Source: Bacteroidia bacterium (lineage in GTDB: Bacteria > Bacteroidota > Ignavibacteria > SZUA-365). Taken from it: a stretch of 64,000 nt of DNA. The stretch covers positions 1,847,131-1,911,130 of the forward strand of contig JAOSJT010000001.1 in assembly GCA_027493955.1 (NCBI GenBank), in the 5' to 3' direction. The translations under genes and the position numbers were made by a program. The stretch's first letter is position 1; every line of letters begins with the position of its first letter. A model generated the notes under the pieces. It was not told the origin of the DNA. It was given only the letters and a program-made list of their open reading frames with translations, and did not search any database. This document shows positions 1 to 8,862 of the stretch, piece after piece.

Positions 1-84
1 CGTATACAGACTCTTGCCCTTGAGCAGCTTGCCGAATTTGTCTCTGTACGTGGGTTGTATGAAATACACTTTCTTTTTCATCAT
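1..84 (-). CDS. N-terminus of probable radical SAM/B12-binding protein (partial, runs off left edge)
   Basis: Only the first 28 codons are inside the window. The start is one of two adjacent ATG codons (84-82 or 81-79). The upstream ABC ATPase gene ends in TGA at 83-81, so the two genes overlap. An AGAGGTGA ribosome-binding sequence sits just before the start. The visible protein begins MMKKKVYFIQPTYRD and continues with LLKGKSL. From memory, this opening (KVYFIQPTYRD...G.LLKG) is typical of B12-binding-domain radical SAM proteins, but the cysteine motif lies outside the window, so the call is an inference. Its position at the end of an operon that already holds another B12/radical SAM enzyme fits. 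Confidence 0.6.
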   Translation of the reverse strand, partial: MMKKKVYFIQPTYRDKFGKLLKGKSLYT

Positions 85-791
85 TCACCTCTGCCTTCGG
101 ACGCGGTGATGCGGCCGCTGTCCATGAAATGAATTACGTCGGCATACTCGCGCAGACGGAGGTCGTGGCTTGCCGCGAGGACGCATTTCTTCAGATCCGC
201 CGCGCAGGAATGGAGCAGACGTATGATTGCTTCGCCCTGCTGTGTGCCGAGACTGGCTGTGGGTTCGTCGGCAATGAGAAGATCGGCGTCGATGGCGAGT
301 GCACGCGCTATTGCCACTCGCTGCCGTTCGCCATGGCTGAGTTCCGGCGGACGCTTGCCTGCGAGCTGCGGAATGCCTACGCGCTCAAGCGCATTCAACG
401 TCCGGCCACGGGCGTCCGCGTTCCGCACCCCTGCGAAGCGCAGTTGCAAGTCGATATTCTCTGCCGCGGTAAGCGCATCGATGAGCAGGAACGTCTGAAA
501 AACGAAGCCGATCCTGGCTGCGCGCAGCGCCTGAAGCTGCCTGGAGCTGTATCCGCCCAGCGTCTGTCCGAAAAGTTCCACCGTTCCACTGCACGGGGCC
601 ACGAAGCCCGCGGAAATCGTGAGCAGCGTGGTTTTACCGCTGCCGCTGGGACCGAGCAACAGCAGCAATTGCCCGGGAAAGGCATCCAGATCGATGTCAG
701 TGAGAGCGGTATATTCGTTGCCCTGCGAAACAAATGACTTCGAAATCCCGCGCAGACGGACCGCCGGTGTGTTTGTATCATGCCGCGTCAT
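81..791 (-). CDS. ABC transporter ATP-binding protein (LolD/MacB type)
   Basis: This 236-aa protein is the cytoplasmic ATPase of an ABC transporter that powers the neighbouring FtsX-type permease. All nucleotide-binding motifs are present: Walker A GPSGSGKT at 47-54, Q-loop Gln99, signature LSHGE at 151-155, Walker B LLIADE at 171-176 and H-loop His209. Length and sequence match the LolD/MacB/FtsE class, which drives export or membrane extraction rather than substrate uptake. The ATG at 791 overlaps the permease stop as ATGA (788-791). The reading frame is open for 67 more codons upstream, but that part is the permease gene read in another frame and was discarded. The gene belongs to the minus-strand operon 84-8530, which suggests export of the operon's product. 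The substrate is unknown. Confidence 0.92.
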   Translation of the reverse strand: MTRHDTNTPAVRLRGISKSFVSQGNEYTALTDIDLDAFPGQLLLLLGPSGSGKTTLLTISAGFVAPCSGTVELFGQTLGGYSSRQLQALRAARIGFVFQTFLLIDALTAAENIDLQLRFAGVRNADARGRTLNALERVGIPQLAGKRPPELSHGERQRVAIARALAIDADLLIADEPTASLGTQQGEAIIRLLHSCAADLKKCVLAASHDLRLREYADVIHFMDSGRITASEGRGE

Positions 792-1888
792 GAGAACACC
801 TCCGACGTAGAAATGCGCCGTACCCTTCTGCTTGCGAGCAAACCGCTGGCGATGCTGATCACGAACACCGCTACGGTGACTGCGAGGATGTGTGACGCTG
901 TGACGAGAGCGGCCACCTCGGGTGTGATCGATTCGATCAGCAGCAGCAACGGATACAGCGCAGCCAGACCGAGACACTCGGACGCGGAACACACGAACAG
1001 CGACTGCGTCAGAACCACACGCCTGAGATAAGAGGACGGCGAACCGATGAGCTTCATTATCGCGAAGTCGTGACGCCTCTCGAGTATATTCACCGAAAGG
1101 ATCAGACTCAGAATGATTGCCAGAACGACTCCCCCAATCAGCGCTATTGCGAAAAACAGCGGAAGTATACCGGACTCGACTTCGCGAATGTTGTTATCGA
1201 GAAATTGCGCATGCTGATGCACGGACAAACGCCCCGGGTACTTCAGGGCAATGTCCCGCGCCACAGATTCGGATGTGCTGCCTCCCCGCACCTGAACGAT
1301 GAAGAAACTCGCCAGACCCGGCAGCTCGATGATCGACTGCTCGTAAGCCAGCGTCACAAACGCGTATTGCGTGACAAATGCGTTTGTCCCGGATGAGAGT
1401 CCAACAACCGTCAGCGAATCGTCCCGCAGCTTCAGTCGCCGGCCGAGACCAATGCCGTGCTTTGCCGCAAACGCCTGATCGAGCACGATCTCGCCGTCCC
1501 TTGTGATCGCCCGCCCTTCGGCGATGCGCGGTGGTCCGCCCAACTCTCCGGGCACGTACCCTGTGAGCAGCACTGTTGCATTGCAGCCGTCAAGCTCAAT
1601 TGTTGCAAAGAACAACAGCACTGCGGTTGCCGAGGCGATGCTCTCGTGTCGGCGGATTTCATCGCAGTATGCCTCGGGCAGTATGGAAGTGCCGCGCATG
1701 ATATTCGATGTGTTCGCCTGCAGCACCCATAAATCGGCGGGGGTCTGACGAACGTAATCCACCGATCCTGTCGCGACGCCATTGTACACCCCGAGAATGA
1801 AAAGTATGAGCACGATACACAGCCCGATGCCCGAAAGTGTCAGCAGCAATCGGACAGGGTGTGTTGTCAGTACGCGCAGGACATACAT
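788..1888 (-). CDS. FtsX/MacB-family ABC transporter permease
   Basis: This 366-aa membrane protein has the MacB/LolC/FtsX layout: one N-terminal transmembrane segment (about 13-36), a large extracytoplasmic domain (about 40-240), then three segments near 243-270, 292-316 and 325-347. The stretch RRHDFAIMKLIGSPSSYL after the second segment resembles the conserved cytoplasmic loop of FtsX permeases. The chosen start at 1888 follows an ACGGAG ribosome-binding site and leaves 19 bp after the epimerase gene. The frame could extend to 1942, but that would overlap the epimerase and add a non-membrane N-terminus. It is translationally coupled to the ATPase downstream. It probably forms a homodimer with two ATPases and exports a lipidic or small-molecule product. 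Confidence 0.88.
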   Translation of the reverse strand: MYVLRVLTTHPVRLLLTLSGIGLCIVLILFILGVYNGVATGSVDYVRQTPADLWVLQANTSNIMRGTSILPEAYCDEIRRHESIASATAVLLFFATIELDGCNATVLLTGYVPGELGGPPRIAEGRAITRDGEIVLDQAFAAKHGIGLGRRLKLRDDSLTVVGLSSGTNAFVTQYAFVTLAYEQSIIELPGLASFFIVQVRGGSTSESVARDIALKYPGRLSVHQHAQFLDNNIREVESGILPLFFAIALIGGVVLAIILSLILSVNILERRHDFAIMKLIGSPSSYLRRVVLTQSLFVCSASECLGLAALYPLLLLIESITPEVAALVTASHILAVTVAVFVISIASGLLASRRVRRISTSEVFS

Positions 1889-1907
1889 GCGGCACGCTCC
1901 GTGTTTT

Positions 1908-2891
1908 TTAATCGTCCAGACACGAACGAAGCACGACTTCAAAATCCGTCCAGCGGAATTGAAAATCCGTTTCGCGCAGTCTGGCCGAGGAAAACGTCAT
2001 ATCGAAGCCGGGCCTCCAGACGCCGAACGCCAGGCTGCGCCGGCCGTGCAATCGCAGTCTGCGCGCCAGCGATGGTCTTCGCTCTATCAATACGGAGATT
2101 TGTCCGAGGAGGCGCTGGCGCAGAAAGCGATACCCGGCGCCGTCGAGTGCACGAAGGTAGGCCTGAAACGCATGTTCGTAGGAGACGGAAGGCTCCGCGA
2201 CGATGTTGTACACGCGGGCACTGAGCTTCTGAAGTTGCATGACATGCACGGCAGCCGCGGCCACATCGTCCACATGCACAAAATTGAAATGCTTGTTCCT
2301 GAACCCTCCGCCAAGAAGAATGCGGGAAACCGCGGCCTTCCGCAGTTCGCTTCCGAAATGCGTGTGCTCCCCGGGCCCAAACACTGCGGTGGGACGAATC
2401 ACAACGGTGTCGATTTCTCTCCCGGCGCCGATCTCCGCAGCGATGCGCTCGCCCAGTAGTTTCGAGCGTCCGTACGGTTCGACTGCACGCGGCAGGATAT
2501 CCTCGGTCACAGCCTGTCCGTTCTGCGCAAGCAGACCATACACTGCGGTGCTGCTGCAGTACAGCGCCTTGCCGATCCCGGCATCGGCGGCAGCTTCCCA
2601 TACGCTGCGTGTGCCCTCAGCGTTGACGCGCAGGAGCTTCGCGGCTGACGTGTGCGAGGTTACCGTCGCCGCAAAATGGTACAGTTGGTCGACTCCGCGC
2701 ATCGCTCCGGCGAGAGACCGGGCGTCGCAAATGTCAATCGCGACCACTTCACAATCATCGCGCCGCGGCAGGGCTTTTTCTGAGCCATGATGTCGCACAC
2801 CCGCTCGCACGTGTACACCGGCGGCGAGCAGGACGTCGACGACGCGTCGTCCCACAAATCCTGATGCTCCGGTGACAAGCGCGGTTGTCAT
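1908..2891 (-). CDS. NAD(P)-dependent epimerase/dehydratase (extended SDR)
   Basis: This 327-aa protein is an extended short-chain dehydrogenase/reductase. The Rossmann motif TGASGFVG is at residues 7-14, and the catalytic set is visible as Ser113/Ser114 and YGRSK (Tyr140, Lys144). Such enzymes epimerise, dehydrate or reduce nucleotide sugars or related hydroxy-ketones. The substrate cannot be read from the motifs, and the closest sub-family could also be a 3-beta-hydroxysteroid or dihydroflavonol-reductase-like SDR. The start codon at 2891 overlaps the stop of the carbamoyltransferase gene as ATGA, so it is coupled to it. Within this operon it probably tailors a sugar or the carbon chain of the product. 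Confidence 0.88.
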   Translation of the reverse strand: MTTALVTGASGFVGRRVVDVLLAAGVHVRAGVRHHGSEKALPRRDDCEVVAIDICDARSLAGAMRGVDQLYHFAATVTSHTSAAKLLRVNAEGTRSVWEAAADAGIGKALYCSSTAVYGLLAQNGQAVTEDILPRAVEPYGRSKLLGERIAAEIGAGREIDTVVIRPTAVFGPGEHTHFGSELRKAAVSRILLGGGFRNKHFNFVHVDDVAAAAVHVMQLQKLSARVYNIVAEPSVSYEHAFQAYLRALDGAGYRFLRQRLLGQISVLIERRPSLARRLRLHGRRSLAFGVWRPGFDMTFSSARLRETDFQFRWTDFEVVLRSCLDD

Positions 2892-4747
2892 ATCTGCCCC
2901 GCATCCTCCGTGCGCCTGGTGACGATGAAATCGCCGAGCGCGAGGAGATCGATATCTGTGTTCAGAAAACAGCGGATGGCATCATCCGGTGTACAAACGA
3001 TGGGCTCATGCATGACGTTGAACGAAGTGTTCAGGAGGACGGGCAGGCCGGTCCGACGGCCGAACGCCCGAATCAGCTCATGGAATCGCGGGTTCGAGTC
3101 CCTTGAGACTGTTTGCACACGCGCAGTTCCGTCGACGTGTGTAACAGCAGGTATTTCACTCCTTTTATCTGGCAGCACCGGCACAACAAACAGCATGTAC
3201 GGCGAATCATGCAGGCCGCTCATATCGAAGAAGTCGTGCACATCCTCTACAGTCACCGCTGGTGCAAAGGGACGGAAGCCTTCGCGGTGCTTGACCTTTG
3301 CATTGATGCGGTCTTTCATATCCGCCGGGCGGGGATCCGCGAGTATGCTTCTGTTGCCCAGGGCACGCGGACCGAATTCCATTCTTCCCTGAAACCAGCC
3401 TGCAACCTTGCCATTCGCCAGTGCTTCTGCCACATCCTCGGTGATGTGCTCTGAGATATCCCAGGCAACTGCATCAGCATGTTTTTCCAGTGCGGCGGTG
3501 ATGTCCGTGTTGTCAAAGCCCGGCCCTGTATACACGTGTCTGAGCTGCGGGCTGGCGCCGTTTCCTTCACCGTATTGATGCCATGCCTGCTGCGCTGCAC
3601 CGAGGGCACCGCCTTCGTCGCCGGCCGCCGGCTGCACGAATATGTCATCGAACAGTCCCGAGCGGGCAATGACGCCGTTCATCATGCTGTTGAGTGCGAC
3701 GCCGCCGGCCATGCACAGCTTGCGCAGTCCAAGACGCCGCTGTGCGTGCGTGAGCGCATGCAGCACCGCTTCTTCCAGCGCTTCCTGCAATGCTGCGGCG
3801 ATATCGCAATGGTGCTGCGCGATTTCCTCTCCTCGCATCCTTGGCATGCCCAACGCCTCCGTCAGACGTGACTTCAGATCACTGCGCGCAAAGCCTTCGA
3901 GCGTATGCGAGCCATCCTCGTGGAGACGAACGAGCGAGCGGAAGAAATCGCGGTAGCGTGCAGGATTGCCATAACCGGCAAGCCCCATCACCTTGTATTC
4001 GTCGCCGAGACTCCTGAAGCCAAGCAACACGGTGACGAGCAGATACAGGGTGCCGAGTGAGGTCGGCAGCATTGTCCGCGACTCCTCGGTAATAGTGGTA
4101 CCGCGACCGACTGCGAGCAGCGCGCTTTCGCGTTCGCCTGTTCCGTCGATGGTATAGATCAGCGCCTCGTGGAATCCCGACGGGTAAAATGCGCTGGCCG
4201 CATGCGCAAGGTGATGCGGGACTTGCTCGAAGCGCCGCGGAGAGCCGCCAGTCATGGCTTCGAACTGGCGAAGCAGCACAGGCAGATCCATCATTTCCAT
4301 AAACACCTTTCGGTACGAATCGCCGATCATGGCGGACTCGTCCGGTGACACGAAGGGTGCGATCAGAGCCTGCCTGTCCGCTATGGCTTGCGAATCAAAG
4401 CGGCAATAATGCGCCACAATATCCACATCATCGATGCCGATGCCTGCTTCTTTCAGGCAGTACGCGATCGCATGTTTCGGCAACAGCGTATTCCCCGCAA
4501 GATTGAGAGCGAACTTCGCTCGGGTAAAGCGCTCCTCCGCAGCGCAGGCGACGAGCTCGCCGTCGCACAGCAGCGCGGCGGATGCATCATGCCCGAAGAA
4601 GCCGAGCGGGAACATCTGAAACGGCACCTCGCCTTCATGAAACATAAAAACGGAGTCGAAATCCTGCTTCGTTTTTGCAAAGGGATTGCGGTAGCCGTCC
4701 GCAGACCGCGAGTCGCGCGTAAAACCGCTGTAACCGAGTACATACAT
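2888..4747 (-). CDS. NodU/TobZ-type O-carbamoyltransferase
   Basis: This 619-aa protein matches the NodU/CmcH/TobZ carbamoyltransferase family, which moves a carbamoyl group from carbamoyl phosphate, through a carbamoyl-adenylate, to a hydroxyl on a sugar or antibiotic. Visible family motifs are GHDASAALL at 52-60, the metal-binding HHLAH at 178-182, and FGPRALGNRSILADPR in the C-terminal half. The length is normal for the family (about 550-630). It starts 5 bp after the methyltransferase stop and ends in the epimerase start. Carbamoylation is a common late decoration in natural products and surface glycans, which supports reading this operon as a tailoring cluster. The substrate is unknown. 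Confidence 0.93.
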   Translation of the reverse strand: MYVLGYSGFTRDSRSADGYRNPFAKTKQDFDSVFMFHEGEVPFQMFPLGFFGHDASAALLCDGELVACAAEERFTRAKFALNLAGNTLLPKHAIAYCLKEAGIGIDDVDIVAHYCRFDSQAIADRQALIAPFVSPDESAMIGDSYRKVFMEMMDLPVLLRQFEAMTGGSPRRFEQVPHHLAHAASAFYPSGFHEALIYTIDGTGERESALLAVGRGTTITEESRTMLPTSLGTLYLLVTVLLGFRSLGDEYKVMGLAGYGNPARYRDFFRSLVRLHEDGSHTLEGFARSDLKSRLTEALGMPRMRGEEIAQHHCDIAAALQEALEEAVLHALTHAQRRLGLRKLCMAGGVALNSMMNGVIARSGLFDDIFVQPAAGDEGGALGAAQQAWHQYGEGNGASPQLRHVYTGPGFDNTDITAALEKHADAVAWDISEHITEDVAEALANGKVAGWFQGRMEFGPRALGNRSILADPRPADMKDRINAKVKHREGFRPFAPAVTVEDVHDFFDMSGLHDSPYMLFVVPVLPDKRSEIPAVTHVDGTARVQTVSRDSNPRFHELIRAFGRRTGLPVLLNTSFNVMHEPIVCTPDDAIRCFLNTDIDLLALGDFIVTRRTEDAGQI

Positions 4748-4752
4748 GGCAA

Positions 4753-5715
4753 TTACCCTCCGGATTTCTTTCCCAGCATGAGAAAATAGCGATCGGGTTT
4801 CAACAGCAGGTCGCAGGCGATCAATTGTTCATCGCTGCTCATCAAATAATATCGACGGCGGAGCTCATCGGATCGCAGCAAAACGCTGATATCCTTTGGA
4901 GCACCGATCCATTCCTCCATGTTCAGCCCGCTTGACTGCAACAGAGCCAGGATAACGCGAAATGTGAGACTATATTCGTTGGGATTGAGAAACTGGTCAG
5001 CTATCCACGTTGCATCCTCAAAAAACGTGCGCAGCAACGGATCGGCGCTTCGCTCCCCGAGCAGATCACGGGCCGCCATGTTGTCTCCTGCCGCTTGAAT
5101 GAATTCGCGTGCCACAGCAACCGCATCATCCGTCGGGTCAGCACCGAGCAACATCGCCAGCAACTCCATGTTGAGCACGTGCCGGTATCGTCCGTATGCA
5201 CCGTACACCCAGAGGAACATGCTGCCTTCGTCTCCAAGCACAGCACTGATATTTCCAAGCGCAGTGTGCATATCCGCCGTGTGGTGCAGCGCGCCGAAAC
5301 AGAGAATAATATCGAAAGGCTTCTCGTGTCTGAGCGGATGAAGCAGATTCCACCGATAGAACTCCGCGTTCCAGAGGCCGTGCGCCGCCACACCACACTT
5401 GGCGCGCTCAATGGAGCTGCCGGAAAGATCTACTCCGGTAAAGGTCACTGCAGGGAACTGCGCCGCGAGCGAAAGCGTCGTGTTCCCCGTCCCGCAGCCT
5501 GCGTCCAGCACGCGTACATCCCTGCCATCCTTTCTCATCGCAGTCACGAGGCGGTCGAACTTCCGTAAAAAGACGAGACTATCCTGTTCCATAGGACGCG
5601 TACCCGGAAATTGTATCGCCTCGTAGAAGCTCCGGACCTCTGCCGTCACATCCTCCTGCGAGCCTCCTACGGAATGACGCAGCGGCATGCCAGTATACCG
5701 ATTCGTGTCAGACAT
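4753..5715 (-). CDS. Class I SAM-dependent methyltransferase
   Basis: This 320-aa protein carries the class I methyltransferase fold. Motif I VLDAGCGTG lies at 69-77, followed by an acidic strand (FTGVDLS), and the FGALHHT motif is typical of Methyltransf_11/12/25 proteins. The C-terminal 130 residues are helical and of no recognised family. They contain an Asn-Pro-Asn-Glu-Tyr (NPNEY) stretch seen in some methyltransferases that follow B12 radical SAM genes, though that association is from memory. The start at 5715 overlaps the upstream radical SAM gene by 8 bp. It may methylate O, N or C on the operon's product. The acceptor cannot be inferred. Confidence 0.88.
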   Translation of the reverse strand: MSDTNRYTGMPLRHSVGGSQEDVTAEVRSFYEAIQFPGTRPMEQDSLVFLRKFDRLVTAMRKDGRDVRVLDAGCGTGNTTLSLAAQFPAVTFTGVDLSGSSIERAKCGVAAHGLWNAEFYRWNLLHPLRHEKPFDIILCFGALHHTADMHTALGNISAVLGDEGSMFLWVYGAYGRYRHVLNMELLAMLLGADPTDDAVAVAREFIQAAGDNMAARDLLGERSADPLLRTFFEDATWIADQFLNPNEYSLTFRVILALLQSSGLNMEEWIGAPKDISVLLRSDELRRRYYLMSSDEQLIACDLLLKPDRYFLMLGKKSGG

Positions 5716-7228
5716 AAAATTCTCTCTTCCTTGAGAACCGATCCGCGATAATGAAATGTCGTTTCAGGCGCGTGCGCACATAGTCATCCTCGATGTCCTC
5801 CCAACGCGTCTGCGCCGACACCACGTAGGCCATGAAGAGACCATCTATCTCGCGCGGTGTGAAATACGGCGGCATGATGTTCTCCGCACGCATCACTCTC
5901 TCCTTCGTAAATGCGAATTCCGTTATCGCCTTCTTCTTCAGCTCTATCATCCGCTCGGCGCTGAAATTGTATGGACCATCGCTTACCTGGACGTAATCGC
6001 GATTGATTTCGTTGTGTTCCTCCTTGAAATACCCCATCGACTGCGCGAGCTCGTACAGTTTTGTTCCGGGGTAATACACGACCTGGAAGAAGGTCGCCCC
6101 GCACAAAGCAGACTGCTTCGCGTATTCGATGGTGCTGAGCGCTTCTTCCTCGGTTTCAGTTGGGAAGCCGAGCATGAAGAAGCCGCGTGTCACGACTCCG
6201 GCCTCTGAAAACAAATCGATCGTGCGAAAGGCCGTGTCGAGATCGAGATTCTTCTTTATCAGCTTCTGCAGACGGGGAGACGCGGTTTCGATGGCTATAG
6301 CGGTAAACTTCGTCCCCGCCAGCGCCATTTTTTCCACAAGTTCCTCATCGACCCTGTCCGAGCGTATCGCATTCGGAAACGCGAACGTCAGATTCATGCC
6401 ACTCTGGATAATCAAGTCGCAAATTCGCTTCGCCCGGTCCATATCGAGATTGAAAATGTCGTCGATCACCTGAAAGTCCGTGATCCCCAGTTCGTCATGT
6501 ATCCAGCGGATCTCCTCGAACACGTTCTGTGCGGACCTGGGTCGGAAGGTCTTGCCCAGAATATTGTGACAATACGCGCAGCGGTAGGGACATCCGCGCG
6601 ACGTCATGATATTCGCATGCGGCGTCGATACCTTAGCAGCGAAGCTGAGGTAGCGGTTCGAAAAAATATCGAGATCCACGACCGAGTAATCCGGAAACGG
6701 GAGCGCATCGAGATCGTTGATCACGGCGCGGGGAGGATTTTTGACCATGCTTCCATTGTTCCGAAACGCGATGCCCTCGACGTGCGCGTAGGGCACGCGA
6801 TCGAGCAGGCACTGCGTCAATTCAAGCAGTGTCAGCTCGCCTTCCCCGATAACGGCCACATCAACCAGACCTGTCGACAGCACATCGCCCGGATCGTCGG
6901 ACGCGTATGGACCGCCGGCGAGAAGCACGCAATCGCTTCGCCACCCCTTCACAACCCGGGCCACAGTGTGGACACAATCGCTGCTGAGCGTGAGTGAGCG
7001 TAGCCCCACGACGTCCGGCTGTGCTTCCTCCAGCAGGCGCTGCATCGACTCGCGGTCCTGGTCTGCATGATGAGGCAGCGAAATCAGCGAGCGCAGTTCC
7101 ACGTCCACCAGTGCGCCGAAGCGCTGTTTAAGTACAGCCGAAAGGTACATCAGGCCGAGCGAGTGTTCTGCGGCGGGCCATATCTCCTCGAGGCCCGAGC
7201 GGAGAATATCGACGAGCAGGAATTTCAT
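5708..7228 (-). CDS. B12-binding domain radical SAM protein
   Basis: This 506-aa protein has an N-terminal cobalamin-binding-like domain (about 1-140) followed by a radical SAM core. The 4Fe-4S motif CPYRCAYC places cysteines at 213, 217 and 220. Downstream are the SAM-domain strands (DDIFNLD, RSDRVDEEL, GFFMLGFPTET). Such enzymes do radical methylations, ring contractions or C-C bond rearrangements. The cobalamin DxHxxG motif is not obvious, so B12 may or may not bind. The ATG at 7228 overlaps the stop of the FkbH-like gene as ATGA and has GTGAGGA upstream. The frame continues to an ATG at 7252, but without a good ribosome-binding site. Its partners suggest an unusual C-methylation or rearrangement in the cluster's pathway. 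Confidence 0.9.
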   Translation of the reverse strand: MKFLLVDILRSGLEEIWPAAEHSLGLMYLSAVLKQRFGALVDVELRSLISLPHHADQDRESMQRLLEEAQPDVVGLRSLTLSSDCVHTVARVVKGWRSDCVLLAGGPYASDDPGDVLSTGLVDVAVIGEGELTLLELTQCLLDRVPYAHVEGIAFRNNGSMVKNPPRAVINDLDALPFPDYSVVDLDIFSNRYLSFAAKVSTPHANIMTSRGCPYRCAYCHNILGKTFRPRSAQNVFEEIRWIHDELGITDFQVIDDIFNLDMDRAKRICDLIIQSGMNLTFAFPNAIRSDRVDEELVEKMALAGTKFTAIAIETASPRLQKLIKKNLDLDTAFRTIDLFSEAGVVTRGFFMLGFPTETEEEALSTIEYAKQSALCGATFFQVVYYPGTKLYELAQSMGYFKEEHNEINRDYVQVSDGPYNFSAERMIELKKKAITEFAFTKERVMRAENIMPPYFTPREIDGLFMAYVVSAQTRWEDIEDDYVRTRLKRHFIIADRFSRKREFYV

Positions 7229-8253
7229 TGTATCCTCACCCATGATGGACATACAGGCTTCTGTGAATGGTCAAGAAGAAACACAAGACTTCCATTTTCG
7301 CGAAGCTCATGCTGCCGGAAACCCGCCATCTGGAACATTGTGCGCATCATACGATTCCGATCCGTCGCTGTGTACGATGCTGTTACGCTTGCGCAGCCTC
7401 GCTCCGTCGCCTCACCTATGAGCGTGGAGAGAATCGCACGTTCGACTCCGCGCCCCATGACGCGGCACGACATCGCGAAGAGTTGAATATCCCAGCGCGC
7501 TCCGGTGGTTTCCGACATGACCGTACCGATGATACCGCAGGCGCCAAACCTGTCCCGCAGTTCCGCGACATAGAGGCTGCGGACGTCACCGGGATCCTCA
7601 AGCATGCGATATACCTCGGCCTCGTCCGGTAACAGCCCGGTAGAGTTCATCTGATGCGTGCGCTTCATCAATTCAAGAACTCGTGGAACGTCCGTGGTCG
7701 CAGCATGGCGGACGCACAACTCCATGCCGCAGGAGAGCAGGAAGTCCTCACGACTCGCGAAATCGCGCTCGGCGGCTTTCCTGGCCTCTTCCTCCTGATA
7801 GAGCCGGTTGCGCTTCATGGCCTCGGGAGTCAGCGGACCGGAATCAAAGCCAGGGAGATCCGGAAGCCCTGCTGCCTGATCCGCTGCGAAAACGCGCACG
7901 CCCGGCAGCATCCATGCGACCTGCTCGCGTTCGAAGGGATCGTCGTCGATAAAGGCCGCGGCATCCGGCGCCAGATTGAGCGTACGCACGATGTCAAGGA
8001 TGTTCGTGTTTTTCGGAAGCCAGTTAATCTTCGGAGCGGTGAAATACGGGCGCAGTTGATGCTCTTCCAGGGTCCGCAGCGCGATGGCTTCATCTCCCCG
8101 GCTGGCAATGGATTGCAATATCCCGCGCCCGTGGAGAGTTTCAAGCGTCCGGACCGCCTCCGGGCGGGGTGTGACCTGTCCTTCGAGACAGATGCCGTCC
8201 CACACCGTATTATCCAGATCCCAGATCACGCATTTGCAGAGCCACGACATCAT
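7225..8253 (-). CDS. FkbH-like HAD-IIIC protein with C-terminal GNAT-like domain
   Basis: This 342-aa protein shows the HAD-IIIC/FkbH architecture. The nucleophile motif DLDNTVWDG (Asp12, Asp14) is near the N-terminus, FIDDDPFE is at 101-108, and a GNAT-like domain fills about 175-342. In characterised pathways FkbH proteins dephosphorylate 1,3-bisphosphoglycerate and load the glyceryl group onto an acyl carrier protein, supplying methoxymalonyl-type or glycerate-derived starter units. The ACP gene directly upstream (1-bp gap) is the expected partner, so glyceryl-S-ACP formation is a reasonable prediction. An AGGAGGGGTGAA ribosome-binding site precedes two adjacent ATGs (8253 and 8250). Related HAD-IIIC proteins also occur in surface-glycan clusters, so polyketide chemistry is not proven. 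Confidence 0.92.
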   Translation of the reverse strand: MMSWLCKCVIWDLDNTVWDGICLEGQVTPRPEAVRTLETLHGRGILQSIASRGDEAIALRTLEEHQLRPYFTAPKINWLPKNTNILDIVRTLNLAPDAAAFIDDDPFEREQVAWMLPGVRVFAADQAAGLPDLPGFDSGPLTPEAMKRNRLYQEEEARKAAERDFASREDFLLSCGMELCVRHAATTDVPRVLELMKRTHQMNSTGLLPDEAEVYRMLEDPGDVRSLYVAELRDRFGACGIIGTVMSETTGARWDIQLFAMSCRVMGRGVERAILSTLIGEATERGCASVTASYTATDRNRMMRTMFQMAGFRQHELRENGSLVFLLDHSQKPVCPSWVRIQ

Positions 8254-8254
8254 T

Positions 8255-8530
8255 TCACCCCTCCTCGATTACGGCGGGCTCGCTGAGCCGGCTGCGGATG
8301 TAGTCCGCGATGGAGGCGATGGTAGTGAATTTTTCCGGGATGAGATCCTCGTCGGGAATGACGATATCGAATCGTTCCTCGATATAGCCGATAAAATGGA
8401 TCAGTCCGGCGGAATCGATGGTCCCGGTCTCGAACAGGTTGTCACCAAGCCCGAGCGTTGTCTGCATCTTCTGAGGAAGACAGTGCTCGCGGATAAATGC
8501 GATAAGGATAGCTTCGATATCCGTTTCCAT
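8255..8530 (-). CDS. Acyl carrier protein
   Basis: This 91-aa acidic protein has the four-helix carrier-protein pattern. The predicted phosphopantetheine attachment serine is Ser40 in GTIDSAG, where the usual DSL is DSA, so a small residue follows the serine. It is the first gene of the operon and is preceded by GAGGAGATGACTG, a strong ribosome-binding site. It is not the housekeeping fatty-acid AcpP, because the motif and context differ. It is the likely carrier for a glyceryl unit loaded by the FkbH-like protein encoded immediately downstream. No ketosynthase, adenylation or condensation domain is seen in the window, so the enzyme that extends or offloads the ACP-bound unit must be elsewhere, probably beyond the left edge. 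Confidence 0.92.
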   Translation of the reverse strand: METDIEAILIAFIREHCLPQKMQTTLGLGDNLFETGTIDSAGLIHFIGYIEERFDIVIPDEDLIPEKFTTIASIADYIRSRLSEPAVIEEG

Positions 8531-8673
8531 CAGTCATCTCCTCATGGTTGTTGCACCTGGCACGGGACAATGGTGATTCGATCGCAGACAGAGGACACTG
8601 CACCGGGGTAGCAATCGCGAGACCGCGTTTCAGGCGTCCATAATGCCCGATTATCTTCTATTTTGACATTGCG

Positions 8674-8705
8674 CAAAGATACCTGCGATGGCAGCGAAAA
8701 ACAAG
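8674..8705 (-). promoter_or_regulatory. Candidate Bacteroidetes-type promoter for the ACP/FkbH operon
   Basis: On the minus strand, TATCTTTG (8681-8674) matches the -7 consensus TAnnTTTG exactly. A TTGT that approximates the -33 TTTG lies 20 bp upstream (8705-8702). This would start transcription near 8667, about 135 bp before the ACP gene. It is a pattern match only, in the right place and orientation. Confidence 0.4.
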
Positions 8706-8832
8706 TGTCGCGCATCGGGCAGCGCGTCTTCGGGCAGCGCGTCAACCGCAATTTCGCCCGCCGCTCCCCCCTCTTTGTCACAATGTTGTCAAAGTATCGT
8801 CACGGGTGCTGTTACCGAAGCACGTGGCCGTT

Positions 8833-8862
8833 TTTGGGCTGAGATGCCCTCGCATAGTTTAG
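8833..8862 (+). promoter_or_regulatory. Candidate promoter facing the SBBP gene
   Basis: TTTG at 8833-8836 and TAGTTTAG at 8855-8862 match the -33/-7 Bacteroidetes consensus with one mismatch and an 18-bp spacer. It faces the plus-strand gene starting at 9137 and would leave a leader of roughly 270 bp. The match is weak. Confidence 0.25.

Noticed and set aside
8542..8781. Minus-strand 79-codon frame upstream of the acyl carrier protein
   Set aside because: It overlaps the candidate promoter and leader and has an arginine- and cysteine-rich composition without a ribosome-binding site.
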